From Agrilactobacillus yilanensis (GTDB lineage Bacteria > Bacillota > Bacilli > Lactobacillales > Lactobacillaceae): DNA of 64,000 nt. Under the pieces are notes generated by a model that was given only the letters and a program-made list of their open reading frames with translations, did not search any database and was not told where the DNA came from. Numbering within the stretch: the stretch's first letter is position 1; every line of letters begins with the position of its first letter. The position numbers were made by a program, and so were the translations under genes. Shown here in pieces: positions 40,677-49,219 of the stretch. Location: positions 62,001-126,000 of the forward strand of contig NZ_RHOY01000006.1 of the NCBI RefSeq assembly GCF_003946725.1, written 5' to 3'.

Positions 40677-42044
40677 TTGAAAGCAATTTTTCACTATCGC
40701 GGCACTCAAATCCATCCACGTGATCAGAACCTAGTTTTTCAAACATTGCTAAGTATGATTCTATTCATCTTGCTACCATTGACTATTTTCTTTTATCTGC
40801 CGTTACTGTCTAAAATCAACCTCAAAACCGTTTCATGGCCAACAATTCATAGCCTCCCTTGGTCGTTTAGCGGATTGATTATCAGTTCCATCATTACATT
40901 TCTGGTTTCATTAATAATCATCTTACTGATATTAATCAGATTTCCCGACCAATACCGCAAATTGATACATCGACAAAAAATTGCGCGAATGTTCATGACG
41001 AATAACTGGTATGAGAGTGAGACAAGGAAAAATGATGGCTTTTTTAAAGACTTAGATTTAGGGGGTTCAAAAGAACGAATCTCACGGTTTCCACGAGTTT
41101 ACTATCGTTTGAAAAATGGTCTGATCCATGTGCAGGTGGAAATTGTAATGAGTCCTTACCAAGATCAACTGATCCATTTGGAAAAGAAACTTGAATCCGG
41201 CTTATACTGTGAAATCGTTGATAAAATCCTCCATGATTCATTTGTAGAGTACACGCTACTCTATGATACGATTGGTAATCGAATTTCGATTGAACATGTG
41301 AAATGTCAAAAAGGCGCCGTCAACCTTATGAATAATGTTGCTTGGGAATACGATGTTTTGCCCCATATGCTAATCGCTGGCGGCACTGGTGGTGGAAAAA
41401 CCTATTTTATTCTCACATTGATCCAAGCATTGATTCGCGATGGTAATCAGTTGACCATTCTTGATCCAAAAAATTCCGACCTAGCCGATTTGACCGATGT
41501 TATTCCAGATGTTCACTATGAACAAGACGATATGATTGCCGCCGTAGCTCAGTTTTACCAAGAAATGATGGAACGTAATAAAGAGATGAAAAAAATGGCC
41601 GGTTACCAAACAGGCAATAACTATGCCGCGCTTGGACTTCCCGCCCATTTTCTAGTCTTTGATGAGTATGTGGCTTTCATGGATATGATCGGACGTGAAG
41701 CTGTACAAGTCATGAGTAAGCTTAAACAAATTGTCATGCTTGGCCGTCAATCAGGATTCTTTCTTATCTTGGCCTGCCAGCGCCCTGACGCAAAATATTT
41801 AGGTGATGGTATTCGTGATCAGTTTATGTTCCGAGCAGCACTTGGTCGAATGTCGGACCTTGGTTATACCATGATGTTTGGTGAAACCGATAAAGATTTC
41901 TTCTTAAAACCCATCAAAGGTCGTGGTTACGTTGATACTGGTATTAGCGTTATTAGTGAGTTTTACACACCACTGGTACCGAAGGGCTATGATTTTCTGG
42001 GTGAGATCGATGCTGCCTACCAGAGCAATAACAAAACACTGTAA
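40677..42044 (+). CDS. tcpA: FtsK/SpoIIIE-type coupling protein TcpA
   Basis: A 455-residue DNA translocase with two N-terminal membrane segments (about residues 20-45 and 60-88), Walker A GGTGGGKT (about 235-242) and Walker B LVFDEYVAF. It corresponds to Tn916 Orf21 and ICEBs1 ConQ, the coupling protein that brings the relaxase-DNA complex to the mating channel. The TTG at 40677 follows GAGGTG at good spacing. Intact. The next genes are on the other strand, so transcription of the transfer region is interrupted here by a defence block. Confidence 0.92.
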   Translation: MKAIFHYRGTQIHPRDQNLVFQTLLSMILFILLPLTIFFYLPLLSKINLKTVSWPTIHSLPWSFSGLIISSIITFLVSLIIILLILIRFPDQYRKLIHRQKIARMFMTNNWYESETRKNDGFFKDLDLGGSKERISRFPRVYYRLKNGLIHVQVEIVMSPYQDQLIHLEKKLESGLYCEIVDKILHDSFVEYTLLYDTIGNRISIEHVKCQKGAVNLMNNVAWEYDVLPHMLIAGGTGGGKTYFILTLIQALIRDGNQLTILDPKNSDLADLTDVIPDVHYEQDDMIAAVAQFYQEMMERNKEMKKMAGYQTGNNYAALGLPAHFLVFDEYVAFMDMIGREAVQVMSKLKQIVMLGRQSGFFLILACQRPDAKYLGDGIRDQFMFRAALGRMSDLGYTMMFGETDKDFFLKPIKGRGYVDTGISVISEFYTPLVPKGYDFLGEIDAAYQSNNKTL

Positions 42045-42069
42045 TCGCTTATTCAGGTAGTTATTTATG

Positions 42070-42927
42070 TTACTCCATACCTGATTTACGGACTAAATCA
42101 ATCGCTGCATTACACGTAGCTCCAAACTCAATCCCGTGCGCATATTCATTGGGCTTTTGATAAGCAATCCATAATCTTTGAAGACTTGGACTTGTTTTAA
42201 GAGCTGTTAATGTTGAAATATAGGTACCTAATTGATTAGTTGTTTCTCTTTTTGCAGAAGTTGCTTGTATTGCCTTTTTTAATACGTCAAACTTTATTTC
42301 AGTCTTATCCTGATGATCGAGCAAAAATAAATCGTAAAAATCCTTCAATCGTGTATTAGCATCAGCCCGGCTAACAATCGTCTCCAACTTTTCGGCAATG
42401 ATGGTTTCAACTGTGTACGCCATAACTTGGACAGTCCGATCCTCAAGTATCATTTTGTGTCCATACTGGATGGCGCGCTCAGTAATCACATCTCCAGTTG
42501 ATATATCAATCTTAACATCAACTCGTGTGGTATAGATTTGTGCACGGATATGAATCCGGTAACCAGAATACTCATCATCTTCCCTAATTTCGCCAATCCT
42601 TACAATTGATAGTTTGATTATATCTTCTGGTAATTCAATGTCACAGATTTCTTGAAACACACTTTTCATTTTATCTTCCGTCACTGGTAAACCAACAATT
42701 GAGGTATCAATATCCCGTGTTGAGCGAGTGTCGTTACCAATTAGTGATGCAATCAAGAAGCCACCTTTTAGTACAAGATTTTTTTGGTAAGGCGAATTAG
42801 AGATTCTATCAATTAGATCATCCAAAACAATCTCCTGCAACATAATTTGTGGTGTGATTTTTCTTTCTTTTGCTAACTTTCTGATTCTAGCCAAAAATTG
42901 CTTCTGGTTAGTAAATTCAAGTTTCAC
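42070..42927 (-). CDS. abiEii: AbiEii-type nucleotidyltransferase toxin
   Basis: A 285-residue toxin of the type IV AbiE system. The nucleotidyltransferase core is LVLKGGFLIAS followed by STRDIDTSI (Asp72 and Asp74 bind metal), and later FDYLFLL-like and IIAEKLETIVSR regions are typical of AbiEii. In the known system the protein transfers nucleotides to tRNA and stops growth on phage infection. The ATG overlaps the AbiEi stop by 4 bp. Intact, unlike the copy at 1366. Ends 25 bp from the convergent tcpA stop. Confidence 0.92.
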   Translation of the reverse strand: MKLEFTNQKQFLARIRKLAKERKITPQIMLQEIVLDDLIDRISNSPYQKNLVLKGGFLIASLIGNDTRSTRDIDTSIVGLPVTEDKMKSVFQEICDIELPEDIIKLSIVRIGEIREDDEYSGYRIHIRAQIYTTRVDVKIDISTGDVITERAIQYGHKMILEDRTVQVMAYTVETIIAEKLETIVSRADANTRLKDFYDLFLLDHQDKTEIKFDVLKKAIQATSAKRETTNQLGTYISTLTALKTSPSLQRLWIAYQKPNEYAHGIEFGATCNAAIDLVRKSGME

Positions 42928-43517
42928 AGTAGGACCTCCATATACGTTCTAATTTCTTCTTCTACCTTAAATGTTCTTGCGTACGCCATTAATTGGCGGA
43001 GATTCTTTTCTTTCCGATGGGCGTAACTATTCATTGCTTGTTTAATCGTCTCGGCATCAGACCTATCTCGCGTTCGCAGGATATCACACAAGGTGCGCTC
43101 AACATCGTAAACCTTAACTAGGTGTCCACCGGGAGTTTTAGTTGTTGTTATGCCAATTTCATAAAGATCCTTTTTTTGTCGATAAATCTTGATTGGTGCA
43201 TCGGTTTTTGTACTGTACGCGTATGGCAACGGAAAGTTCATCTCATAGGTACTTGGCGTTCGATCAATCATTCCATAAAGGAATAATGCCGTATCTTTAA
43301 AGAAAACACCTTTTGAAAGGCTATATTGTATCGCAGCAATATCGTCACCAAATTCAAGTGGATCAATATAAACACCCGGTGCTAATCTTTCAAGCTGTCC
43401 ATGAGCATACATGTTGCGCAGCACTCTAGGTGAGATGCCCATTGAATTAGCAGTTTTAGATGTAATTTGACCACCGTTTTTGTTCAAGTACTCAATGATC
43501 TCATCTTGTTGGCTCAT
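42924..43517 (-). CDS. abiEi: AbiEi-type antitoxin
   Basis: A 197-residue partner of AbiEii. Winged helix at the N-terminus (QITSKTANSMGISPRVLRNMY in parts), then GVYIDPLEFGDDIA and the C-terminal domain with VERTLCDILRTRDRSDAETIKQAM in parts. GAGGTGG lies before the ATG at 43517. Family knowledge: represses its own promoter and neutralises the toxin without direct binding. It forms a complete abiE operon with the gene at 42070 and is a homologue of the orphan at 1548. Confidence 0.92.
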   Translation of the reverse strand: MSQQDEIIEYLNKNGGQITSKTANSMGISPRVLRNMYAHGQLERLAPGVYIDPLEFGDDIAAIQYSLSKGVFFKDTALFLYGMIDRTPSTYEMNFPLPYAYSTKTDAPIKIYRQKKDLYEIGITTTKTPGGHLVKVYDVERTLCDILRTRDRSDAETIKQAMNSYAHRKEKNLRQLMAYARTFKVEEEIRTYMEVLL

Positions 43518-43601
43518 TATTCCACCTCAATTCAAAAAAATCCGCTTTCTACTCAAATTATAACATATAGTGAGTAAAAAACGGATAAATTATTTTGGCT
43601 T

Positions 43602-45035
43602 TCATTGACTCTTTCGCTTGCCATACTTTGCTAGAATATCTGCAATGCTATATTCCTTTAGAATGAGCCTATTTTCTAATAATAACTTATGCAGGAGATT
43701 ATTTTTATTTTCTTGCCTTGAAGTCTTAATATACCGAGTTAATAAACCATTAATTCTATTGAGGCTTTCAGTTTCAATAGAAAGTGATTGATCTCGACCA
43801 GGGTAATCCGTGTACCAGTACTCTATAATAACATCACTATTGTATATATCAGCTGTATCGAAAATTGTTCGAAAATATGAGTCGTCAGCTTTTGATAAAC
43901 TGTGACCTAGGATTACGATTTTATCAACGTTATAATCAAGCCTAACTCTTTTCTTATCAGGAACACATTTTGATAAAACAGTATTCAACTCTGATAGACG
44001 AAAGGTCTTAGTGAATGGTGCCATAAAGTCTGTAAATTCTGGATAGTCGAGAATTACTTGATAATCAAATCCAATAATGATTCCAGAATTTTCTTCTGGG
44101 ACCAACGATTCATTTTCTATTGATCCATGTATGTTTAGTTGATTCCCACAGTAAAGGCTCTTAGATTCCTTCAGTGCAGGTCGAGAATAGTTAAAATTAA
44201 GTATTTGAACTTGTTGATTTTGCTGGGTTTCATTGAGAACAGAATACATCAAAGCGTTTGATGCATCTTGATAGTTAAGTCCACTGTTTAGAAGTTTTCC
44301 TTGGCGTTCAGCAATGAACTTTGAAAACTCGGATTCCCAAATATTAATGTCTCGTATTAATACGGGTTGAAGAGAATAAAAACTAGGAAATATCCCGGGA
44401 ATTTGCAGATCTTTTTCAGGATCACTGATATTATCCATTTTTATAGTCTGTGAGGTCTTAACATCACCAGTATGCAAAAAATACGGATTAAAAAGGTCCA
44501 ATCGAGATGACTTTTCTGTATAAAATTTATTCACTCGATACAACAATAGTAATTGCCAAAAATAACCATTACTCACATGATCTAAGTTGTCAGGAGTAAT
44601 AGCCAACAATTTATTAAGGTTAACAACTAGCTCAGCATCCAGACCATCCGTATTTCTTAATAGAAATTCATCACGTGATAATACAATGCCCACTTCATCC
44701 ATTGCCGAAATGATTTTCTCTTCGTCTTCCTTTTTGGATTCAATACCTCTACCAGAAATTAATCCCAAAAAATCTTGATTATATATTACATCAAGGACGG
44801 AATCTTTTAAAAATTTTTCAAAGTTCCACCAATCCCAATTGTCATTTTGTTCTTGTTTTCCCCATCCACCATAGGTATGGGTCTCCAGAGCAAGATCAAT
44901 TATTGTCCAATCTGAAAGTTTAACATTTTCTAACTGTTTACGGCGATAAATACCAAATTCTTTGAAGGTTGATTGCATACCAAGTGCTAAATCAAAACCA
45001 TTTCCTATAATGAATAATGTTTTTTTCTCGGCCAT
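43602..45035 (-). CDS. abiH: AbiH-family abortive infection protein
   Basis: A 477-residue protein beginning MAEKKTLFIIGNGFDLALG, the AbiH hallmark (IIGNGFD), with LGHSLSKADDSYFRTIF near residue 390. AbiH proteins abort infection by certain phages; the mechanism is not settled, and the GNGFD and GHS motifs suggest an NAD-or nucleotide-binding SIR2-like fold. The start at 45035 is chosen because GGTGAGG is upstream; a longer frame from 45083 has no binding site. It stands alone, 85 bp from abiEi and 150 bp from oriT. Its place equals that of the RloC-like gene in the fossil element at 1-5.5 kb. Confidence 0.88.
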   Translation of the reverse strand: MAEKKTLFIIGNGFDLALGMQSTFKEFGIYRRKQLENVKLSDWTIIDLALETHTYGGWGKQEQNDNWDWWNFEKFLKDSVLDVIYNQDFLGLISGRGIESKKEDEEKIISAMDEVGIVLSRDEFLLRNTDGLDAELVVNLNKLLAITPDNLDHVSNGYFWQLLLLYRVNKFYTEKSSRLDLFNPYFLHTGDVKTSQTIKMDNISDPEKDLQIPGIFPSFYSLQPVLIRDINIWESEFSKFIAERQGKLLNSGLNYQDASNALMYSVLNETQQNQQVQILNFNYSRPALKESKSLYCGNQLNIHGSIENESLVPEENSGIIIGFDYQVILDYPEFTDFMAPFTKTFRLSELNTVLSKCVPDKKRVRLDYNVDKIVILGHSLSKADDSYFRTIFDTADIYNSDVIIEYWYTDYPGRDQSLSIETESLNRINGLLTRYIKTSRQENKNNLLHKLLLENRLILKEYSIADILAKYGKRKSQ

Positions 45036-45129
45036 AACATTCGCCTCACCTAATTTTATAATATATAGTAAAAATTGTAACACTTTTTTTGATATAACAA
45101 TAACCTTAGACTGATTCGCCCCGCCGTGC

Positions 45130-45240
45130 TGTGCAGCGCGAAAAGCGCGAGCGGAGGCGGCGGTCGGCGCAAGCCGGCCGCATCAACCCCCGGTATGTAA
45201 CACGGGGGTAGAAAACTGATACGTCACGGCCGAAAATAGC
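45130..45240. other. oriT: Origin of transfer, Tn916/ICEBs1 type
   Basis: The core is ACCCCCG (45186-45192), loop GTATGTAACA, CGGGGGT (45203-45209), a perfect inverted repeat around TAACA. This corresponds closely to the ICEBs1/Tn916 nick region, where a CCCCC/GGGGG repeat surrounds TAAC. Further structure upstream: GCGCGAAAAGCGCG hairpin (45137-45150) and a GGCCG-rich block. MobT starts 130 bp downstream, as in Tn916. A degenerate relative lies at 4880. Confidence 0.85.
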
Positions 45241-45282
45241 GTAGAAACGTTGCCGTAACTACAACTTAATAGCTTTACCTAA

Positions 45283-45313
45283 AGACGACCAGCTTGTGTA
45301 AGGTCGCCTTTTT
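45283..45313 (+). terminator. Leader terminator/attenuator before mobT
   Basis: AGACGACC, loop, GGTCGCCTTTTT, 30 bp before the mobT start. It may limit relaxase expression. The fossil mobT at 5031 has the same arrangement. Confidence 0.65.
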
Positions 45314-45341
45314 GTATTTTGAAAAGAAAGGAGTTGATTCA

Positions 45342-46547
45342 ATGCCGATTTGGCGTGAACAAATACGGACTAAGCGTAAGCAACTGAATATCACGCAAAC
45401 AACTTTAGCTCGACGCATCGGGATTACAGTGAGACACGTCCAACGTTTAGAAAACGGCACGCGGAGTCCAAGTAGTTCTTTACAAATGCAAATTGACTAT
45501 GTATTAGCTCACTGGGGTGAAGATCCAGAATTAACACTCAATTTTGATTATGTGCGTATTCGCTTCCCCACTCATGATGTGGAGACCTTGATTGAAAAGG
45601 TGCTCAATCTAAAAATGGATTTCATGCTATTCAATGACTGGGGATTATATGGTTATTCCACTAGCTATGTTTTTAGCAATATCCAAGTGATGGCCTCTAC
45701 CCCAACCGAAAAAATTGGTACACTATTAGAACTTAAAGGCCAAGGGTGCCGTGAGTTTGAAGGAGTCCTATTGGCTAATGATGAAACTTGGTTTGACTTT
45801 TTTCGAAGGTGTTTAGAACTTAAAGCCGTTTTTAAACGAATTGATTTAGCTATTAATGATCACGCTGGTCTCCTCAGTATTCCTGAACTCATTACCAAAT
45901 GTGAGAAAAATGAATGTATTTCGGTAATGCGTCGATTTGAAGGCCTAAAATCTGGTGCCATGACTGATGAACAAGCCGAAGATCATGGTGCGAGTTTATA
46001 CGTTGGTTCGATGAAAAGTGATATTTACTTCTGTATCTATGAAAAAGAAGCGGAACAACAACATAAGTTTGGTACTGACTATCAAACGGTCGGAATCAAA
46101 AACCGCTTTGAAATACGTTTGAAAAATGATCGCGCCAAGATAGCTATTGAAGATTTACTTGCCTATCGTGATGTTGAGCGAACTGCTTTTGGCATTATTA
46201 CTCGCTATATTCGTTTTGTTAATCGAGGCAAAAATAAAGATCGGGCTAAATGGCCGCTTAATCCAATCTGGACAGTTTTTTGTGGCAAAGGTAGGCAGCC
46301 ACTACGACTGACCCTTGATCCCGAGCCCTTTGATCTTCGCCGCACTCGCGCTTGGATAAAAAAGCAAGTTGCTCCAACCCTTAAAGTTCTGCTGAACATT
46401 GACGGCTATAACGGTAATAACAGCACGATGGCTATAATCAAGAACACCGAATTAAAGCAAAAGCATCAAACGATACTTGAACAACAAACCCTTGGTATTA
46501 GTGAAGTTGGAGGTGATTATTTTGAAAACGACCAAGGAACTGAATAA
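45342..46547 (+). CDS. mobT: MobT relaxase (Rep_trans type)
   Basis: A 401-residue relaxase, Tn916 Orf20/ICEBs1 NicK type. Residues 1-60 form an HTH (TQTTLARRIGITVRHVQRLENG), followed by the replication-initiator-like catalytic domain: DYVRIRFPTHD, FKRIDLAIND, YVGSMKSDIYFCIYEK and NRFEIRLK. It nicks oriT and leads the single strand through the channel. The ATG at 45342 follows AAAGGAG; the frame from 45294 passes through the terminator stem. Intact. Confidence 0.93.
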   Translation: MPIWREQIRTKRKQLNITQTTLARRIGITVRHVQRLENGTRSPSSSLQMQIDYVLAHWGEDPELTLNFDYVRIRFPTHDVETLIEKVLNLKMDFMLFNDWGLYGYSTSYVFSNIQVMASTPTEKIGTLLELKGQGCREFEGVLLANDETWFDFFRRCLELKAVFKRIDLAINDHAGLLSIPELITKCEKNECISVMRRFEGLKSGAMTDEQAEDHGASLYVGSMKSDIYFCIYEKEAEQQHKFGTDYQTVGIKNRFEIRLKNDRAKIAIEDLLAYRDVERTAFGIITRYIRFVNRGKNKDRAKWPLNPIWTVFCGKGRQPLRLTLDPEPFDLRRTRAWIKKQVAPTLKVLLNIDGYNGNNSTMAIIKNTELKQKHQTILEQQTLGISEVGGDYFENDQGTE

Positions 46548-46845
46548 GCCACTTGCCACCTTTCCCGCTGGAATCAAAGACTATATTTTCAATGTTTATT
46601 ACTACCGATTACAATTGGTCGGTGTTATCGAAGATCCCAATTTTCTACAATTACATGAACTAGATAAGTATCTAACGCCAACCAGCTATATTGATTGGCG
46701 TTTTTCTGTGCATTGGCCGGCGCCGATTTTAGACGTGTACGGTAATCCAATTAAAAGCGAAGAGTTATTGCAATTGCTCTATCAGGTCTCGGCTAAAACC
46801 GGTTGGCCGCTACTAACCATTAAATCTTCCCGCAAATATTTTTGA
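46522..46845 (+). CDS. Element hypothetical protein, 107 residues
   Basis: Starts from a TTG at 46522 with GGAGGTG 8 bases upstream, overlapping the end of mobT by 26 bp. MKTTKELNKPLATFPAGIKDY and DPNFLQLHELDKYLT, DWRFSVHWPAPILD: a small globular protein seen by position after the relaxase in lactobacillus elements; no domain recognised. Its end is 17 bp before the C5 methylase gene. Confidence 0.65.
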   Translation: MKTTKELNKPLATFPAGIKDYIFNVYYYRLQLVGVIEDPNFLQLHELDKYLTPTSYIDWRFSVHWPAPILDVYGNPIKSEELLQLLYQVSAKTGWPLLTIKSSRKYF

Positions 46846-46861
46846 ATTTTGAGGTATCATC

Positions 46862-47908
46862 ATGAAATTTTTAGACCTATTTTCTGGCATTGGTGGTTTT
46901 AGGCTTGGGATGGAACAAGCCGGGCACACTTGTGTTGGCTATTGCGAAATAGATAAATTTTCGCGTAAAAGCTACGAAGCAATTTTTGATATCAAAGGAG
47001 AATGGACTGCCCATGACATCACAACAGTTAGAATTACTGAACTTCCAACCGCAGATATTTGGTGCTTCGGATTTCCATGCCAAGACATCAGCCTTGCTGG
47101 AAAATTGCGAGGATTCACCACAGGCCATCGTTCAAGTCTGTTCTTCACAGTTACAAACCTTATTAAGCAGCTACCCGATAATCGCCGACCCACAATTCTA
47201 TTTATTGAGAACGTTAAAAACCTTCTTAGTATTAACGGCGGACTTGACTTCCTTAGAGTGCAAATTGAATTGGACCAATTGGGGTATGACGTTGAATGGT
47301 CAGTTCTCGATTCTGCCGCCCTCGTTCCCCAACACCGCGAGCGTTTATTCATTGTCGGACATCTTAGAACAAAACGTCAGCGACAAGTATTTCCTATCCC
47401 AGACAATGGAACAACGACTACTAAAGGACTAGCTCAAGTCAATCCAACTGTGACGCATCAATATGAACGCGTTTATGACCCTGATGGTATCGCACCAACT
47501 CTGGTTGCAACCTCTGGCATTAGAACAAAGATCATCACACCAACACAAAAATCACTCAAGGTATCAGATGCCACTCATCGTGGTTACACTAATGCGCATA
47601 GTGGTGATGGCATCAGTCTAACCTATCCCACTAGTCAAACTCGACGTGGCCGCGTTGCTCATAAAAAAGCGCACACTTTACTAACTGATGGCAGTGAAGC
47701 AGTTGTTGATCAAGCATTACGTATCCGTCGTTTAACGCCACTTGAATACTGGCGCCTACAAGGTTTTCCTGATGAAGTATTTTATAAAGCCAAGGACTCT
47801 GGCCTATCTGACGCACAACTTTATAAGCAAGCCGGTAATAGTGTGACGGTACCGATTATCAAAGCTATTGTATCGCGGTTTCAACTATTGAGTGATCAAC
47901 ATAAATAA
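46862..47908 (+). CDS. C5-cytosine DNA methyltransferase
   Basis: A 348-residue complete C5 methylase: motif I DLFSGIGGF (residues 5-13), motif IV GFPCQDIS with catalytic Cys73, motif VI ENVKNL (116-121), motif VIII QHRERLF (157-163), a target region, motif IX-like RRLTPLEYWRLQGFP and motif X QAGNSV. GAGG lies before the ATG at 46862. In conjugative elements such enzymes probably protect the incoming DNA from restriction; no cognate endonuclease gene is nearby. A second long frame, described at 47013-47432, is read across motifs IV to VIII. Confidence 0.92.
   Translation: MKFLDLFSGIGGFRLGMEQAGHTCVGYCEIDKFSRKSYEAIFDIKGEWTAHDITTVRITELPTADIWCFGFPCQDISLAGKLRGFTTGHRSSLFFTVTNLIKQLPDNRRPTILFIENVKNLLSINGGLDFLRVQIELDQLGYDVEWSVLDSAALVPQHRERLFIVGHLRTKRQRQVFPIPDNGTTTTKGLAQVNPTVTHQYERVYDPDGIAPTLVATSGIRTKIITPTQKSLKVSDATHRGYTNAHSGDGISLTYPTSQTRRGRVAHKKAHTLLTDGSEAVVDQALRIRRLTPLEYWRLQGFPDEVFYKAKDSGLSDAQLYKQAGNSVTVPIIKAIVSRFQLLSDQHK
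47013..47432 (+). CDS. Possible overlapping protein within the methylase gene
   Basis: In the frame shifted by one relative to the methylase, 139 codons from the ATG at 47013 are free of stops: MTSQQLELLNFQPQIFGAS through NWGMTLNGQF, PPSFPNTASVYSLSDILEQN and SDKYFLSQTM. These segments look like the small phage/ICE proteins found with C5 methylases (WGM-NG, then a SLSDIL--N---KYFLS block). AAAGGAG lies 12 bases upstream, slightly far. The methylase frame over the same DNA carries all catalytic motifs, so both frames look coding. Either a real overlapping gene or a translation shadow that happens to be long; I rate the family resemblance above chance. Confidence 0.45.
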   Translation: MTSQQLELLNFQPQIFGASDFHAKTSALLENCEDSPQAIVQVCSSQLQTLLSSYPIIADPQFYLLRTLKTFLVLTADLTSLECKLNWTNWGMTLNGQFSILPPSFPNTASVYSLSDILEQNVSDKYFLSQTMEQRLLKD

Positions 47909-48020
47909 ATCATCTAAGAATGGTCGTGCGTTACCCTGTCAAAAAACGTGCAATCCATAATGGAGTTATTCATAACAATCTTAATCTGACTATATTTTCT
48001 AAATGAAAGGATGAACTTCT

Positions 48021-48242
48021 ATGAACTTCGGACAAAATCTCTTCAACTGGTTCACTAGCAACGCCCAGTCTTTAGTGCTGATGGCAATTGCCGTGATCGG
48101 TGTTTTCTTAGGCTTTAAACGTGAATTTTCTAAACTGATCGGCTTTCTGATCATTGCATTGATCGCTGTGGGGCTGGTATTTAATACCGCCGGCGTTAAA
48201 GATGTGCTATTGAACTTATTCAATCGTGTTGTTGGTGCCTAA
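48021..48242 (+). CDS. TcpD-like membrane protein
   Basis: A 73-residue protein with two membrane segments (LVLMAIAVIGVFLGF and IGFLIIALIAVGLVFNTAG) and a short amphipathic tail. Small two-helix proteins of this type (TcpD; ICEBs1 ConC/ConD area) are conserved in the mating channel of Tn916-like elements. AAAGGATG precedes the ATG. Start of the plus-strand transfer operon that continues to 56.6 kb. Confidence 0.8.
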   Translation: MNFGQNLFNWFTSNAQSLVLMAIAVIGVFLGFKREFSKLIGFLIIALIAVGLVFNTAGVKDVLLNLFNRVVGA

Positions 48243-48267
48243 TTACTGCAAGAAAAGAGGTAGCTAA

Positions 48268-48771
48268 ATGGAAACGGTACGCGTTTTTATCGTCAACTTA
48301 GGTTATTACAATCAAGGCAAGACCACAGGTAAATGGTTCACCCCACCGTTATACCCTGATGCCATTGCCGAACAGCTGGAATTGAAAAATGACAGTGAAG
48401 AGTACGCGATCCATGATTACGAAGCACCTTTTGAAATTGATCGCTTTGATTCAATAGACGAGATCAATCGTAAGTATGCTGCTTTAGAACGGCTTGAAGA
48501 ATATGATTTTGGTGCTGACGTTAGTGCCTTGATTGGCGAATGGTTCCGTGATATTGAAGAACTAGCTGAAAACGCTGAGGATATCGTTATCTATAAGGGT
48601 GTTTCAGATATGGCCGAGCTAGCTCAAGATGCTGTGGAATCTGGTGCAATTTTCGGTGACCTTCCAGATCAAGTCATCGCTTACCTCGACTTTGAAGCAC
48701 TGGGTCGCGATATAGAAATTGAAGGTAATTACTTGGTTACCAACAGCGCTATTTATGAATACGCAAACTAA
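48268..48771 (+). CDS. ardA: ArdA antirestriction protein
   Basis: A 167-residue, strongly acidic protein: VRVFIVNLGYYNQGKTTGKWFTPPLYP in parts, EQLELKNDSEEYAIHDYEAPF in parts, and WFRDIEELAENAEDIV. ArdA mimics B-form DNA and blocks type I restriction enzymes, which helps transfer into a new host. It corresponds to Tn916 Orf18. AAGAGG precedes the ATG. Intact. Confidence 0.95.
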   Translation: METVRVFIVNLGYYNQGKTTGKWFTPPLYPDAIAEQLELKNDSEEYAIHDYEAPFEIDRFDSIDEINRKYAALERLEEYDFGADVSALIGEWFRDIEELAENAEDIVIYKGVSDMAELAQDAVESGAIFGDLPDQVIAYLDFEALGRDIEIEGNYLVTNSAIYEYAN

Positions 48772-48838
48772 GATTCTTCCCGGGGACTGGTCTAGCAAAT
48801 GGATCAGTCCTCTTTACCCCAATGAAAGGAGGTCACTT

Positions 48839-49219
48839 ATGAAAAAGATTCGTAGTTACACCAGCATTTGGTCAGTGGAAAAAGTGCTCTACGCGATCAA
48901 TGATGTTAATCTACCATTCCCCGTCACGTTCACGCAAATGACTTGGTTCATCGTTGCGCTATTTTTGGTCATGTTGCTGGGCGATGTACCACCACTAAGT
49001 TTTATTGATGGCGCGTTCCTAAAACATCTCGGTATTCCAGCAGCCATTACTTGGTTCATGAGTCAAAAGACTTTTGATAACAAACGGCCACTAGGTTTTC
49101 TTCGCTCGGTGATCACTTATTTTACCGCCCAGAAGATCACGTTTTCCGGACGGCCAGTCAAACCCGTTAAAGCCCATGCCCTTGACCACATCACCCACGT
49201 AAGGAGGTTCAACCAGTGA
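48839..49219 (+). CDS. tcpE: TcpE-family conjugation membrane protein
   Basis: A 126-residue protein, Tn916 Orf17 type: MKKIRSYTSIWSVEKVLYAI, PFPVTFTQMTWFIVALFLVM (two membrane helices around residues 40-75), then the conserved RPVKPVKAHALDHI near the end. ATG at 48839 follows AAAGGAGG. The stop overlaps the GTG start of the ATPase gene. Confidence 0.9.
   Translation: MKKIRSYTSIWSVEKVLYAINDVNLPFPVTFTQMTWFIVALFLVMLLGDVPPLSFIDGAFLKHLGIPAAITWFMSQKTFDNKRPLGFLRSVITYFTAQKITFSGRPVKPVKAHALDHITHVRRFNQ

Noticed and set aside
45137-45180. GC-rich palindromes near oriT as a CRISPR or phage origin
   Set aside because: No regular repeats or spacers; the position before mobT and the nick motif fit oriT.
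46972-47352. Minus-strand frame inside the methylase gene
   Set aside because: It lacks a start signal and resembles no protein; unlike the +1 frame it has no family-like motifs.
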